Of a stretch of DNA of 33,336 nucleotides, positions 15,463 through 23,400 are shown piece after piece; position 1 is the first letter of the stretch, and each line of letters opens with the position of its first letter. The stretch is from SIG710 sp045596925 (GTDB lineage: Bacteria; Bacillota; Clostridia; Oscillospirales; CAG-272), in the NCBI GenBank assembly GCA_045596925.1, contig JAZODH010000085.1:1-33336 (forward strand). The letters run 5' to 3'. The notes beneath the pieces are model-generated. The model made no database searches. It saw nothing but the letters and a program-made list of their open reading frames with translations, and was not told the DNA's origin. The translations under genes were made by a program, and so were the position numbers.

Positions 15463-15488
15463 TTGGGGCTTTTTGAAAAAAGCCCCAA
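15463..15488. repeat. stem-loop after the CD1247-type gene
   Basis: An 11-bp inverted repeat TTGGGGCTTTT / AAAAGCCCCAA lies 15 bp after the stop codon. It has no T tract on either side, so it is a poor intrinsic terminator by itself; it may protect the mRNA end or be a dispersed repeat. Confidence 0.5.
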
Positions 15489-15543
15489 ACCCCAAAAACT
15501 TCAAAAAAGGATTTTGGACAGACATATTGTTCGCACAAACCAT

Positions 15544-15574
15544 AAAAACGACGGCTGAACACCGTCGTTTTTTT
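15544..15574 (+). terminator. terminator upstream of proS
   Basis: An 11-bp stem (AAAAACGACGG / CCGTCGTTTTT) with a 7-base loop ends in a T tract. It probably ends the efp and CD1247 transcript. Confidence 0.88.
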
Positions 15575-15596
15575 GAGAGCAAACGATTCTCTGACC

Positions 15597-15678
15597 CGGT
15601 AGGGGAGGGGCTTGCTCCTCCCGCATATCCGCAATTTTTTTCGAAGCGACGGGAAAGGTTAAAACCCCTGCCCTACGG
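15597..15678. repeat. short inverted-repeat element upstream of proS
   Basis: The segment is bounded by related inverted ends: CGGTAGGGGAGGGGCTT at the left, and CCGTAGGGCAGGGGTTT read on the opposite strand at the right (14 of 17 matching). It has an internal hairpin (GAGGGGCTTGCTCCTCCC) and no gene. It looks like a miniature dispersed repeat placed between a terminator and the proS promoter; the core near 27571 has a similar TAGGGG/CCCGC design. Confidence 0.5.
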
Positions 15679-15738
15679 TTTTGCGACAGTCGTTCATTTT
15701 CGGCGGTATGGAGAGAAGGGAAAAATCTGTGTCGGCAC

Positions 15739-15767
15739 TTGACAAGCGCGCGTCATTGTTGTATAAT
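15739..15767 (+). promoter_or_regulatory. sigma-A promoter of proS
   Basis: TTGACA (15739-15744) and TATAAT (15762-15767) are perfect with a 17-bp spacer. The leader of about 45 bases is too short for a T-box, so tRNA-dependent control of proS is not evident. Confidence 0.9.
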
Positions 15768-15818
15768 TTATGATGTATAAATATTTTCGGAAGCAAAGTC
15801 CGATGAAAGGAACCAAAA

Positions 15819-17258
15819 ATGGCAAACGAGAAAAAGACAGTTGAGCAGATAACCAACCGTGACGTTGATTTTGCTCAGTGGTACACAGATATTTGTAAGA
15901 AAGCTGACTTGATCGACTATTCAAGCGTCAAGGGCTGTATGATAATCCGTCCCTACGGATATGCGATCTGGGAGAACATTCAGAAGAATCTCGACGATCG
16001 CTTCAAGGCACTGGGACATGAGAACGTTTATATGCCTATGTTTATCCCCGAGTCGCTTCTCAACAAGGAGAAGGACCACGTTGAGGGCTTTGCTCCCGAG
16101 GTCGCATGGGTAACACACGGCGGCGAGGAGAAGCTGACCGAGCGCCTTTGCGTTCGTCCTACCTCCGAGACCCTTTTCTGCGAGCATTTCGCAAACATTA
16201 TCCGTTCCTACCGCGACCTGCCCGTGCTCTACAATCAGTGGTGCTCGGTGGTAAGATGGGAAAAGACCACCCGTCCTTTCCTGCGCAGCCGCGAGTTCTT
16301 GTGGCAGGAGGGTCACACCATGCACGAGACGGCGGACGAGGCAAGAGCAGAGACCGTTCAGATGCTCAACGTCTACGCCGACTTCCATCAGAACGACCTG
16401 GCTATTCCTGTAATCAAGGGCGTAAAGACCCCCTCGGATAAGTTCGCGGGCGCTGAGGACACATACGCCATCGAGGCTCTGATGCACGACGGAAAATCTC
16501 TGCAGGCGGCAACGTCCCACTTCTTCGGCGACGGTTTTGCCAAGGCGTTCGATATTACTTACGCTTCAAAGGACAACACGTTAAAATATCCCTTCCAGAC
16601 CTCCTGGGGCTGTACCACCCGTATGATCGGCGGTATCATCATGACCCACGGCGACGATAACGGTCTGGTGCTTCCTCCGTCCGTTGCGCCCATTCAGGTG
16701 GTAATTATCCCCGTTGCGGCTCATAAGCCGGGCGTAATCGAGGCGGCAACCGAGCTTTACAATAAACTTAAGGACAGATTCAGAGTTAAGCTTGACGACA
16801 GCGACCAGTCTCCCGGCTGGAAGTACGCCGAGTACGAGATGAAGGGTGTTCCCGTCCGCATTGAGATCGGTCCTCGCGATATTGAGGCAGGTCAGTGCGT
16901 CTGCGTTACAAGACACAACCTTGAAAAGGCTGTTGTGGCACTTGACGGAATCGAGGATTCTGTTGCGGCTAAGCTTCAGGAGGTCCGCGACGGAATGTAC
17001 GCAAAGGCTCTGGAGAACAGAGAAAAGAGGACCTACACCTGCCGTACTCTTGACGAGATCAACGAGGCGCTTGCACAAAAGGGCGACGGATTTGTCAAGG
17101 CTATGTGGTGTGGCGAGGAAGAATGTGAGGATGGCGTAAAGGCTGCGACCGGCATCGGATCCCGTTGCATTCCTCTTGAACAGGAGCAGGTGGGCGACGT
17201 GTGCGTATGCTGCGGCAAGCCCGCGCGTCACATGGTAGTCTGGGCAAGAGCATACTGA
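15819..17258 (+). CDS. proS: prolyl-tRNA synthetase (short type with C-terminal zinc domain)
   Basis: The 479-residue class II synthetase charges tRNA-Pro with proline. It belongs to the archaeal/eukaryote-like ProRS type found in many Clostridia, without the INS editing domain. Evidence includes the RPTSE proline-site motif (about 112-116), class II motif 2 around RWEKTTRPFLRSREFLWQE (about 147-165), motif 3 around GCTTRMIGG (about 266-274), an anticodon-binding domain (about 285-385) and a terminal zinc-like domain with cysteines in MWCGEEEC and CVCCG, ending in Tyr. Without an INS domain, Ala-tRNA-Pro would need a separate trans-editing protein, not present here. GAAAGGA precedes the ATG. 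The window also encodes a tRNA-Pro(UGG), but at a distance. Confidence 0.97.
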   Translation: MANEKKTVEQITNRDVDFAQWYTDICKKADLIDYSSVKGCMIIRPYGYAIWENIQKNLDDRFKALGHENVYMPMFIPESLLNKEKDHVEGFAPEVAWVTHGGEEKLTERLCVRPTSETLFCEHFANIIRSYRDLPVLYNQWCSVVRWEKTTRPFLRSREFLWQEGHTMHETADEARAETVQMLNVYADFHQNDLAIPVIKGVKTPSDKFAGAEDTYAIEALMHDGKSLQAATSHFFGDGFAKAFDITYASKDNTLKYPFQTSWGCTTRMIGGIIMTHGDDNGLVLPPSVAPIQVVIIPVAAHKPGVIEAATELYNKLKDRFRVKLDDSDQSPGWKYAEYEMKGVPVRIEIGPRDIEAGQCVCVTRHNLEKAVVALDGIEDSVAAKLQEVRDGMYAKALENREKRTYTCRTLDEINEALAQKGDGFVKAMWCGEEECEDGVKAATGIGSRCIPLEQEQVGDVCVCCGKPARHMVVWARAY

Positions 17259-17273
17259 TAAGATAATTAAAAT

Positions 17274-17304
17274 GGCTGTCGGGCGAAATTCCCGACAGCC
17301 TTTT
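17274..17304 (+). terminator. terminator after proS
   Basis: A 10-bp GC-rich stem (GGCTGTCGGG / CCCGACAGCC) with a 7-base loop is followed by TTTT. The SEDS gene begins 28 bp later, so it may be expressed partly by readthrough. Confidence 0.85.
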
Positions 17305-17332
17305 GCAAATTTTTCAGATAGGGGGTGACCGT

Positions 17333-18466
17333 ATGGTACGCTCGTTTAACGTAACCAAAAAGGAAAGGCTGAAAATGCTTGATCCTACGATAATTATCTG
17401 TACGGTCATTCTCAGTACCATGAGTATTATCACTCTTGTGGGCGGGTACGGTGAGTTCCCCGATCTGACGAAAAGCAATATCGTAATTCAGGTTGGCTCG
17501 ACTGTTGTGGGAATTGCCGCTATGATGATCCTTTCCATGCTCGATTATGAGGAGATCGTGGAAAAGCTTTACGGTGCGTTTTTCATAATTTCGGTTGCGC
17601 TTTTGGTAGTCACATTGCTGTTTGGTACGAGCATGGGTACGAATCTCAGTTACCTTCGAATCGGCCCCGTGGGGATCCAGCCCTCGGAGTTTGTAAAGGC
17701 GTCCTACGTTCTGACCTTTTCCCGACATCTTGGCTACGTAAAGGAGAAGATCAATTCGCCAAAGACCCTGCTTGGACTTGGCTTACACGCGGGAATTATT
17801 ATTGGACTTGTGCTGATCTCGGGCGACCTTGGAGTTGCGCTGGTATATATCGGGATCACCGCTATCATGCTCTTTTGTGCGGGATTGAGCGTTTGGTATT
17901 TTATCGGAGCGACCGTGGCGGTGGGACTTGCCTTCCCGTATATCTGGGAGAGACTTGACTACTACCAGCAGCAGAGAATAATCGTCGGATTTAACCCCGA
18001 TCTTGACCCCACATACTGGGGCTACCAGGCAACCTGGGGCAGACGAGCCGTGGCAAACGGCGGAGTCTGGGGCAGGGGAATGTTCGGTGGCGACTTCTAT
18101 CAGATAACGCCTCACTCCGAGACCGACTTTATCTTCTCCACCTACTGCGAGAAGTTCGGATTGGTCGGCGGTATACTGCTCTTTGGAACGATGGCCGTTT
18201 TGATCGTGCGGATACTGTTTATCGCGGCACGCGCGAGAAAGAGCTACGGGCGTTTTATCTGTATCGGTGCGGCGTCGGTGCTGATTCTGCAGACCCTGGA
18301 GAACGCGGGAATGTGCATGGGCTTTCTGCCCGTCGTGGGAATCACCCTGCCGTTTATGAGCTATGGCGGTTCGTCCATGCTGGCTCTTTTCATTCTTATG
18401 GGCATGGTTCAGAGTGTCCGTTCTCATCACGATAAATACTTTTTCGCTCTCGGACGAGAGGAATAA
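17333..18466 (+). CDS. SEDS peptidoglycan polymerase (RodA/FtsW/SpoVE family)
   Basis: The 377-residue membrane protein has about ten hydrophobic segments and the SEDS signature regions: YLRIGPVGIQPSEFVK (about 105-120), a GDLG motif in the next large segment, HSETDFIFS with D265 at the position of the catalytic Asp, and the end motif GITLPFMSYGGSS. SEDS proteins polymerise lipid II into glycan strands with a partner class B PBP. The spacing around the catalytic loop looks more like RodA (elongation) than FtsW, but the subtype is not certain, and no MreB or PBP gene is adjacent. The ATG at 17333 is preferred over 17303 because GGGGGTGA lies just upstream. No clear promoter is seen between the proS terminator and this gene. 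Confidence 0.93.
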   Translation: MVRSFNVTKKERLKMLDPTIIICTVILSTMSIITLVGGYGEFPDLTKSNIVIQVGSTVVGIAAMMILSMLDYEEIVEKLYGAFFIISVALLVVTLLFGTSMGTNLSYLRIGPVGIQPSEFVKASYVLTFSRHLGYVKEKINSPKTLLGLGLHAGIIIGLVLISGDLGVALVYIGITAIMLFCAGLSVWYFIGATVAVGLAFPYIWERLDYYQQQRIIVGFNPDLDPTYWGYQATWGRRAVANGGVWGRGMFGGDFYQITPHSETDFIFSTYCEKFGLVGGILLFGTMAVLIVRILFIAARARKSYGRFICIGAASVLILQTLENAGMCMGFLPVVGITLPFMSYGGSSMLALFILMGMVQSVRSHHDKYFFALGREE

Positions 18467-18470
18467 AAGA

Positions 18471-18498
18471 AAATTGCGGCTTTTGCCGCAATTTTTTT
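18471..18498 (+). terminator. terminator after the SEDS gene
   Basis: A 10-bp stem (AAATTGCGGC / GCCGCAATTT) with a TTTT loop continues into a T tract, five bases after the stop codon. Confidence 0.9.
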
Positions 18499-18519
18499 GG
18501 AAAAATTTATATTTTGCTC

Positions 18520-18548
18520 TTGCATTTGTCGCAAAAACGAAGTATAAT
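18520..18548 (+). promoter_or_regulatory. promoter of the dual-HTH regulator
   Basis: TTGCAT (18520-18525) and TATAAT (18543-18548) are separated by exactly 17 bp. The first operator-like dyad fills the spacer. Confidence 0.82.
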
Positions 18549-18609
18549 AAGAATGATAGTTGTCGTTTGTGCGACAAATGGACGATTATATCCGTCGTTT
18601 TTGCGACAG
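18526..18609 (+). promoter_or_regulatory. array of three operator-like dyads
   Basis: Three 18-bp sites share the pattern TTGTCG, six bases, CGACAA: 18526-18543 (left half exact, right half weaker), 18560-18577 (perfect dyad) and 18592-18609 (CCGTCG / CGACAG). Starts are 34 and 32 bp apart, about three helical turns, so the sites face one side of the DNA. The first overlaps the promoter spacer; the last ends just before the ribosome binding site. This is the layout of an autoregulated promoter. Confidence 0.7.
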
Positions 18610-18624
18610 ATAGGAGATAAAGTA

Positions 18625-19869
18625 ATGAAAATGATAACAGCACAGCAGGCGGCCGAAAAATGGGATATTTCTCTTCGCCGCGTGCAGGATTACTGCAAAA
18701 AGGGAAGAATAGACGGCGCAGAGCGCTTCGGACTTAACTGGATGATCCCCGATGGTGCGCAAAAGCCTGCGGACGGGCGACGGAAAGTTGCAAATAGCGG
18801 GGAATTTGTCGATCCCGAATCCATGCCCATGCCCCGAAAGACCCCTTTTCTGTATATGACCGACCTGTATCACACTCCCGGCGGTGCCGAGGAGAGCATA
18901 GAGGCATTGTCAGGTAATCATGAGGCTCAAAGTCTCTTTGCCGCCGAGATCGCTTACTCCAGAGGGGATATTGATCTGGTTTATGAGAGCGCAAATTATC
19001 TGCTTCAAAAGCATTCGGGATTTTATGCGGTAATTTCTGCGGGAATGCTCCTGGCACTTTGTGCCATATGGAAGGGTGATCTCAGTATGTGGCGCCGCGC
19101 AAAGGTACACATAGCAGAGGCTCCCGCAAAGACCGATGATCAAAGGGATATTGCTGTTTTTGCCATCACTGCGGTGGACAGTATGCTCTATGATGTCTCA
19201 AGCTTTCCCGAGTGGTTTAAAATAGGCTGTTTCGATCCGCTTCACAGGGATTCCTTGCCTGCCGCCAAGGTGTTTTATGCAAAATATCTTTACGCCTCAG
19301 GATATGCAGTTGCTACAAAAGAACTTGAGATAGAGGGAGTTCGCGGTCTGACGTTGCTGAAGATGATCCCTGCAACACTTGAGCCTATGATCTCTCAAGC
19401 AGTGGCAGATCAGACAGTCATTGTTGAAATATATCTGCGTATGACCTGCGCTGTCGTCTATCATACAGGCGGAAACGACACACAGGCTATCCGCCATATC
19501 GACCGCGCCATAGCCTTGGCTATTCCCGACCGTCTTTACGGTCTTTTGGCGGAATACCGCCGCACTCTTGATTCCTTGCTTGAGCGCAGACTTGTGAGGG
19601 TGGATGCGGAGGCATGGGAAAGAGTGAACTCGCTTTACAAGGTTTATAACGAGGGCTGGGCGAAGCTCAGCGGAGCCGCCCGCGGACGCGTGATCTATAC
19701 CTCCCTTGCGCCCAAAGAGCGAGAGGTGGCAAAGCTCGTGGCCTTCGGCATGAAGAACGCAGAGATAGCCGAGAAGCTGCATATGTCAATATCGGGTGTA
19801 AAGCAGGCTGTCACCAAGGTCTCCCAAAAAACAGGTGTCTCAAGAGAGGAATTTGCGGCTATACTGTAA
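18625..19869 (+). CDS. regulator with N-terminal HTH_17-like and C-terminal LuxR-type HTH domains
   Basis: The 414-residue protein has two different DNA-binding domains. Residues 1-45 (TAQQAAEKWDISLRRVQDYC, then GRIDGAERFG and WMIP) form an excisionase/MerR-like helix-turn-helix. The last about 60 residues (LAPKEREVAKLVAFGMKNAEIAEKLHMS, SGVKQAV) form a LuxR/GerE-type helix-turn-helix. The middle (about 75-330) is helical and TPR-like, as in MalT-type regulators, but no NTPase P-loop is present. There is no receiver domain, so it is not a classical response regulator. The ATG at 18625 has TAGGAG eight bases upstream; upstream ATGs lie within the operator region. The operator array suggests autoregulation. 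The next two genes, on the same strand, encode a Cys-rich protein and a giant surface protein and are natural candidate targets. Confidence 0.88.
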   Translation: MKMITAQQAAEKWDISLRRVQDYCKKGRIDGAERFGLNWMIPDGAQKPADGRRKVANSGEFVDPESMPMPRKTPFLYMTDLYHTPGGAEESIEALSGNHEAQSLFAAEIAYSRGDIDLVYESANYLLQKHSGFYAVISAGMLLALCAIWKGDLSMWRRAKVHIAEAPAKTDDQRDIAVFAITAVDSMLYDVSSFPEWFKIGCFDPLHRDSLPAAKVFYAKYLYASGYAVATKELEIEGVRGLTLLKMIPATLEPMISQAVADQTVIVEIYLRMTCAVVYHTGGNDTQAIRHIDRAIALAIPDRLYGLLAEYRRTLDSLLERRLVRVDAEAWERVNSLYKVYNEGWAKLSGAARGRVIYTSLAPKEREVAKLVAFGMKNAEIAEKLHMSISGVKQAVTKVSQKTGVSREEFAAIL

Positions 19870-19879
19870 ATGTCCGATT

Positions 19880-19917
19880 TGTTCGAAAAAAGGACAGGAA
19901 AAAATGTCCGAAAAAAG
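19880..19917 (+). repeat. 13-bp direct repeats downstream of the regulator gene
   Basis: TGTTCGAAAAAAG (19880-19892) and TGTCCGAAAAAAG (19905-19917) differ at one base and are 25 bp apart. They lie just upstream of a promoter-like and terminator-like region and resemble, with an indel, the TTGTCGCAAAAAC half of the first regulator operator. Confidence 0.45.
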
Positions 19918-19948
19918 TGATTTTCGGTAGTCCCCAAAACAGGAAAAA

Positions 19949-19991
19949 TCTGCTATACTGTTCTCAGCTGAATGGTATAGCAGAATTTTTT
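19949..19991 (+). terminator. hairpin with T tract that also holds a promoter-like box
   Basis: A perfect 10-bp inverted repeat (TCTGCTATAC / GTATAGCAGA) with a 16-base loop is followed by ATTTTTT, fitting the terminator of the regulator gene. The left arm contains TGCTATACT, an extended -10 promoter box, though no good -35 is seen. The small Cys-rich gene starts 16 bases later. Confidence 0.65.
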
Positions 19992-20006
19992 GTGAAAGGA
20001 GAAAAG

Positions 20007-20360
20007 ATGTTTACAAAGACGCTTGATTCCGGAAACGCTCCCTTACCCAGGGAAGGTGACCTGTATAAGACCGTAACGGTCGCGGGCAAGACCTTCGAGC
20101 TTTATTATGGATATTATGAAGAGTTCGAGCGGGAATACAACGATCCCATGCCACTCTATCCCGACTTGGCGCAAAAGCCCGAATACACATGCGAAGGACA
20201 CCCCATCGTCACGGGAATGCAGGATATTTGCACTCACTACTGCGGAAGCGATAGCGGTGACAGCTGTTCCTCCTGCCTGCATTTTCAGAATTGCGAGGAG
20301 CTGTTCGGTATTTGCACCTGCCTCAAAAGGAGAAAAGAGGAGCAGTCCGACGGCACGTAA
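20007..20360 (+). CDS. small cysteine-rich protein of unknown function
   Basis: The 117-residue soluble protein has no signal peptide. The N-terminal half is Tyr- and acid-rich (KTFELYYGYYEEFEREYNDP). The C-terminal half contains eight cysteines, arranged as one in YTC, then DIC-x3-C, two in DSCSSC, one in QNC and two in GICTC, suitable for a metal site. It ends in a basic KRRK stretch and a polar tail. I recall similar uncharacterised proteins in Clostridia, but no function. AAAGGAG lies five bases before the ATG at 20007. The next gene, for the giant surface protein, begins 43 bp downstream without a clear -35 box, so the two may share a transcript. Whether it regulates or assists that protein is open. 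Confidence 0.85.
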   Translation: MFTKTLDSGNAPLPREGDLYKTVTVAGKTFELYYGYYEEFEREYNDPMPLYPDLAQKPEYTCEGHPIVTGMQDICTHYCGSDSGDSCSSCLHFQNCEELFGICTCLKRRKEEQSDGT

Positions 20361-20403
20361 AAAGAAATCCTAAAATCTACATATAATTACGAAGGAGAAA
20401 ATT

Positions 20404-23400
20404 ATGAAACAGACCAAAAAGCTTTTTGCTATTTTGATGGCCCTGGCAATGATCTTCGTTTCGGTGCCATATGTATCTGCGGTGCAGACATTGTCCGAAA
20501 CGAGAAAGATGAACGACAACCAGGGCGACGGTATCATCCTTTACAAGGATGCGGTCCCACACACAGAGGGCGGAGTTCCCGACGGTACCATCGATATTAT
20601 TATCGAAGCAATGACCACGGGTGCCGTAACAAACTCCGAAAGGGTTATCCCCACCGATATCGTTCTTGTTCTCGACGTTTCGGGCAGTATGGACGATACT
20701 GACTCACATATGGTAGATACCTATACCGAGGTGCTTGGAACAAGCTTTACATACTGGTTCAACACCTATTACGGCTTTAATAACACGAACACCTATTATA
20801 TTCTCGTTGACGGCGAATACGTATCTGTTTCCCGCTCCAACGTGGACGACAATAATTACTACTATTACCGCTACCGCAACGGGTCAAGCTGGGTATACGT
20901 TTACCCCGAGCTTAACGCAGGAGTTGCTGCAAACAGAAGTGAAAATTACCCCGTATATCAGTTCTACAGGAGAACAACTCAGACAATTACAAGCTCAAAA
21001 ACCAAGATGGAACACCTTCAGGATGCGGTAAAGAACTTTATCGACCAGACCTTGGCAAGCAATGCAGGTATTGCAAACGATAAGGATAAGCACCGCATCT
21101 CCATCGTTAAGTTTGCGACTGACGCTTATTACAGCGGTTCCGGCTCCACTCAGGATGCAAACCGCACCGCCGTCGGTAACGACTTTAACGGCGACGGATA
21201 CAACTACACTCAGATAGTTGAGGAACTGACGACGGTCAACGCATCGGGTGCCGCTTCTCTCAAGAGTGCGGTGGATTCCCTTGAGGCGGCGGGTGCTACC
21301 GCTATCGATTACGGTCTGGCATTGGCAGAGCACGCGCTTTTCGACGACAGATCGGCAGAGGATATTGCGGGTCGTCATGAAATCGTTGTTGTGTTCACAG
21401 ACGGTTCGCCCACTCACTGGGATTCTTACGATCCCGCAGTTGCGGCAGATGCCGTAAACAATGCTGCGGCCCTCAAGGACGAGAACGTCGGCGTATACGT
21501 TATTTCGGTTGCGGCAAACGCAGACGCGTCTCAGCTTGGCACGGACCAGACCAATCAGTTCTGCCACTACGTTTCGAGCAATTACCCCAATGCCTCCGCA
21601 TCGGGCAATACCATAAATGCAGGCACGGGTAATCCCACGGCAGGCTATTACTGGGTTCCCGATGACGTTCTGACCCTTGACGCTATCTTTGAGTCGGTTC
21701 TTGACCAGGTCGGAACGCCTACCATCGAGCTTGGTACGAGCGCGGCGGTCATTGACTCCCTGACTCCTTATTTCACGCTCCCCGACGGTACCAACAGCAT
21801 CACTCTCCAGACGGTGGCGAAGACCGCCGACGATTGGGGTACACCCGTAGTTGACAGAAGCCTTACCGCTACGGTGGTAGGCAGTCAGATCAAGGTCAGC
21901 GGATTTGATTTCGATGCAAACTATATTTCCGCAACTCCCCGTGATGGCAGCTTCTACGGAAAGATGCTCCGCATCGTCATTAACGTAACTCCCGACTATT
22001 CTGTAGTTGACGGACGCTCCGCATCTATTGCGGCGGCAGGCGGATACGTTGAAACAAATCTCGGCAACGCGGCAGTGCTTGACAGCACTCAGACTCCCGT
22101 TGCTGTGGTCGAATCTCCCGGGGTTACCCTCAATAAGGTGACTTATATGCTGGACGGTTCGGTTTATAAGACCTTCTACCGTTTCCCCGGCTCGGAGAAT
22201 ACGGTGCTCCCAAAGCACGCAAACGATGACGTTGCGACCTACACCGAGTGGACTACCACCGACGTTACGGTCACAGGCGGAGCATTCACAATGCCTTCGG
22301 ACGACGTCGTATTTAACGCAACGAGCACGAAGATCGATTATACCGTAAGCTATGAGTTCAGAGGAACGGTTCCCGCAGGAGCTCAGCTCCCTGCAGGTGG
22401 GACTCATAAGACAGGCGACACGGTTACAGTTGCCGCAGAGCCTCAGGTAACAGGCTATGTATTTACAGGCTGGCAGGCGGCTGAGGTCGCTATTGACGGC
22501 GGCAAGTTTACAATGCCCTCCCGTAACGTGACTCTTATCGGCTCCTTTGCACCCTCAAACACGGTGGCGTATAAAGTTGAGCACTATCTGCAGGGCGTTG
22601 ACGGCGAATTTCCCGCAGATCCTTCCGATTTCCACTATCACTACGACGGAACGACAGGCGAAACTGTTTCCGCTGTCATCATGGAGTATCCTCAGTTCAC
22701 CTACGCGGCGACGGTAACGACTCCTTCGAATATTACTTATACCTCCGTTCCCTCCGGAACGGTTGAAGCGGACGGCTCCCTGGTTCTGAAGCTTTACTAC
22801 ATCCGTAACGTACATAAGGTAACGTACAAATATGATGGCACAGTTCCCCAGGGTGCTCCCGAGCTTCCCGATGAAAAGAGCCACCGCACGGGCGAGACAG
22901 TGACCCTGGCAGACGCTCCTACACTTCAGGGCTACACCTTCGTGGGCTGGGCCTCCGACGGAGCTGACGTTATTATTAACGGCGGCAAGATCCTGATGCC
23001 CGACCGCGACGTTGTTCTTCACGGCTTCTTCCTTGAAAACGGTGATACAAAGTATACGGTTGAGCATTATCTTGAAAGCGACACGGACGGCGTTTACGAG
23101 GCAACTCCTGCCGAGACGACCGAGCATGAGGGTAAGACCAACGCTCCCGTCGTAGGCGAGCCTATCAGCTTTGAGGGCTACACCTACAACGCAACCAAGA
23201 GCGCACCTACGGCACAGGGCAATATCCTTCCCGACGGGTCGCTTATACTTAAGCTCTACTACGACAAGACCCCCTACAAGGTCACCTATAGATTCACGGG
23301 TGTAACTCCCGTGGGCGGATTCCCCGCACTTCCCGCAGAGACGGTACACCACATGGATGACACGGTGGCCGTTGAGGCTGTTCCCGCAGTCACAGGCTAC

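Noticed and set aside
15768..15818. Possible T-box leader for proS
   Set aside because: The leader is only about 45 bases and has no T-box sequence or specifier stem.
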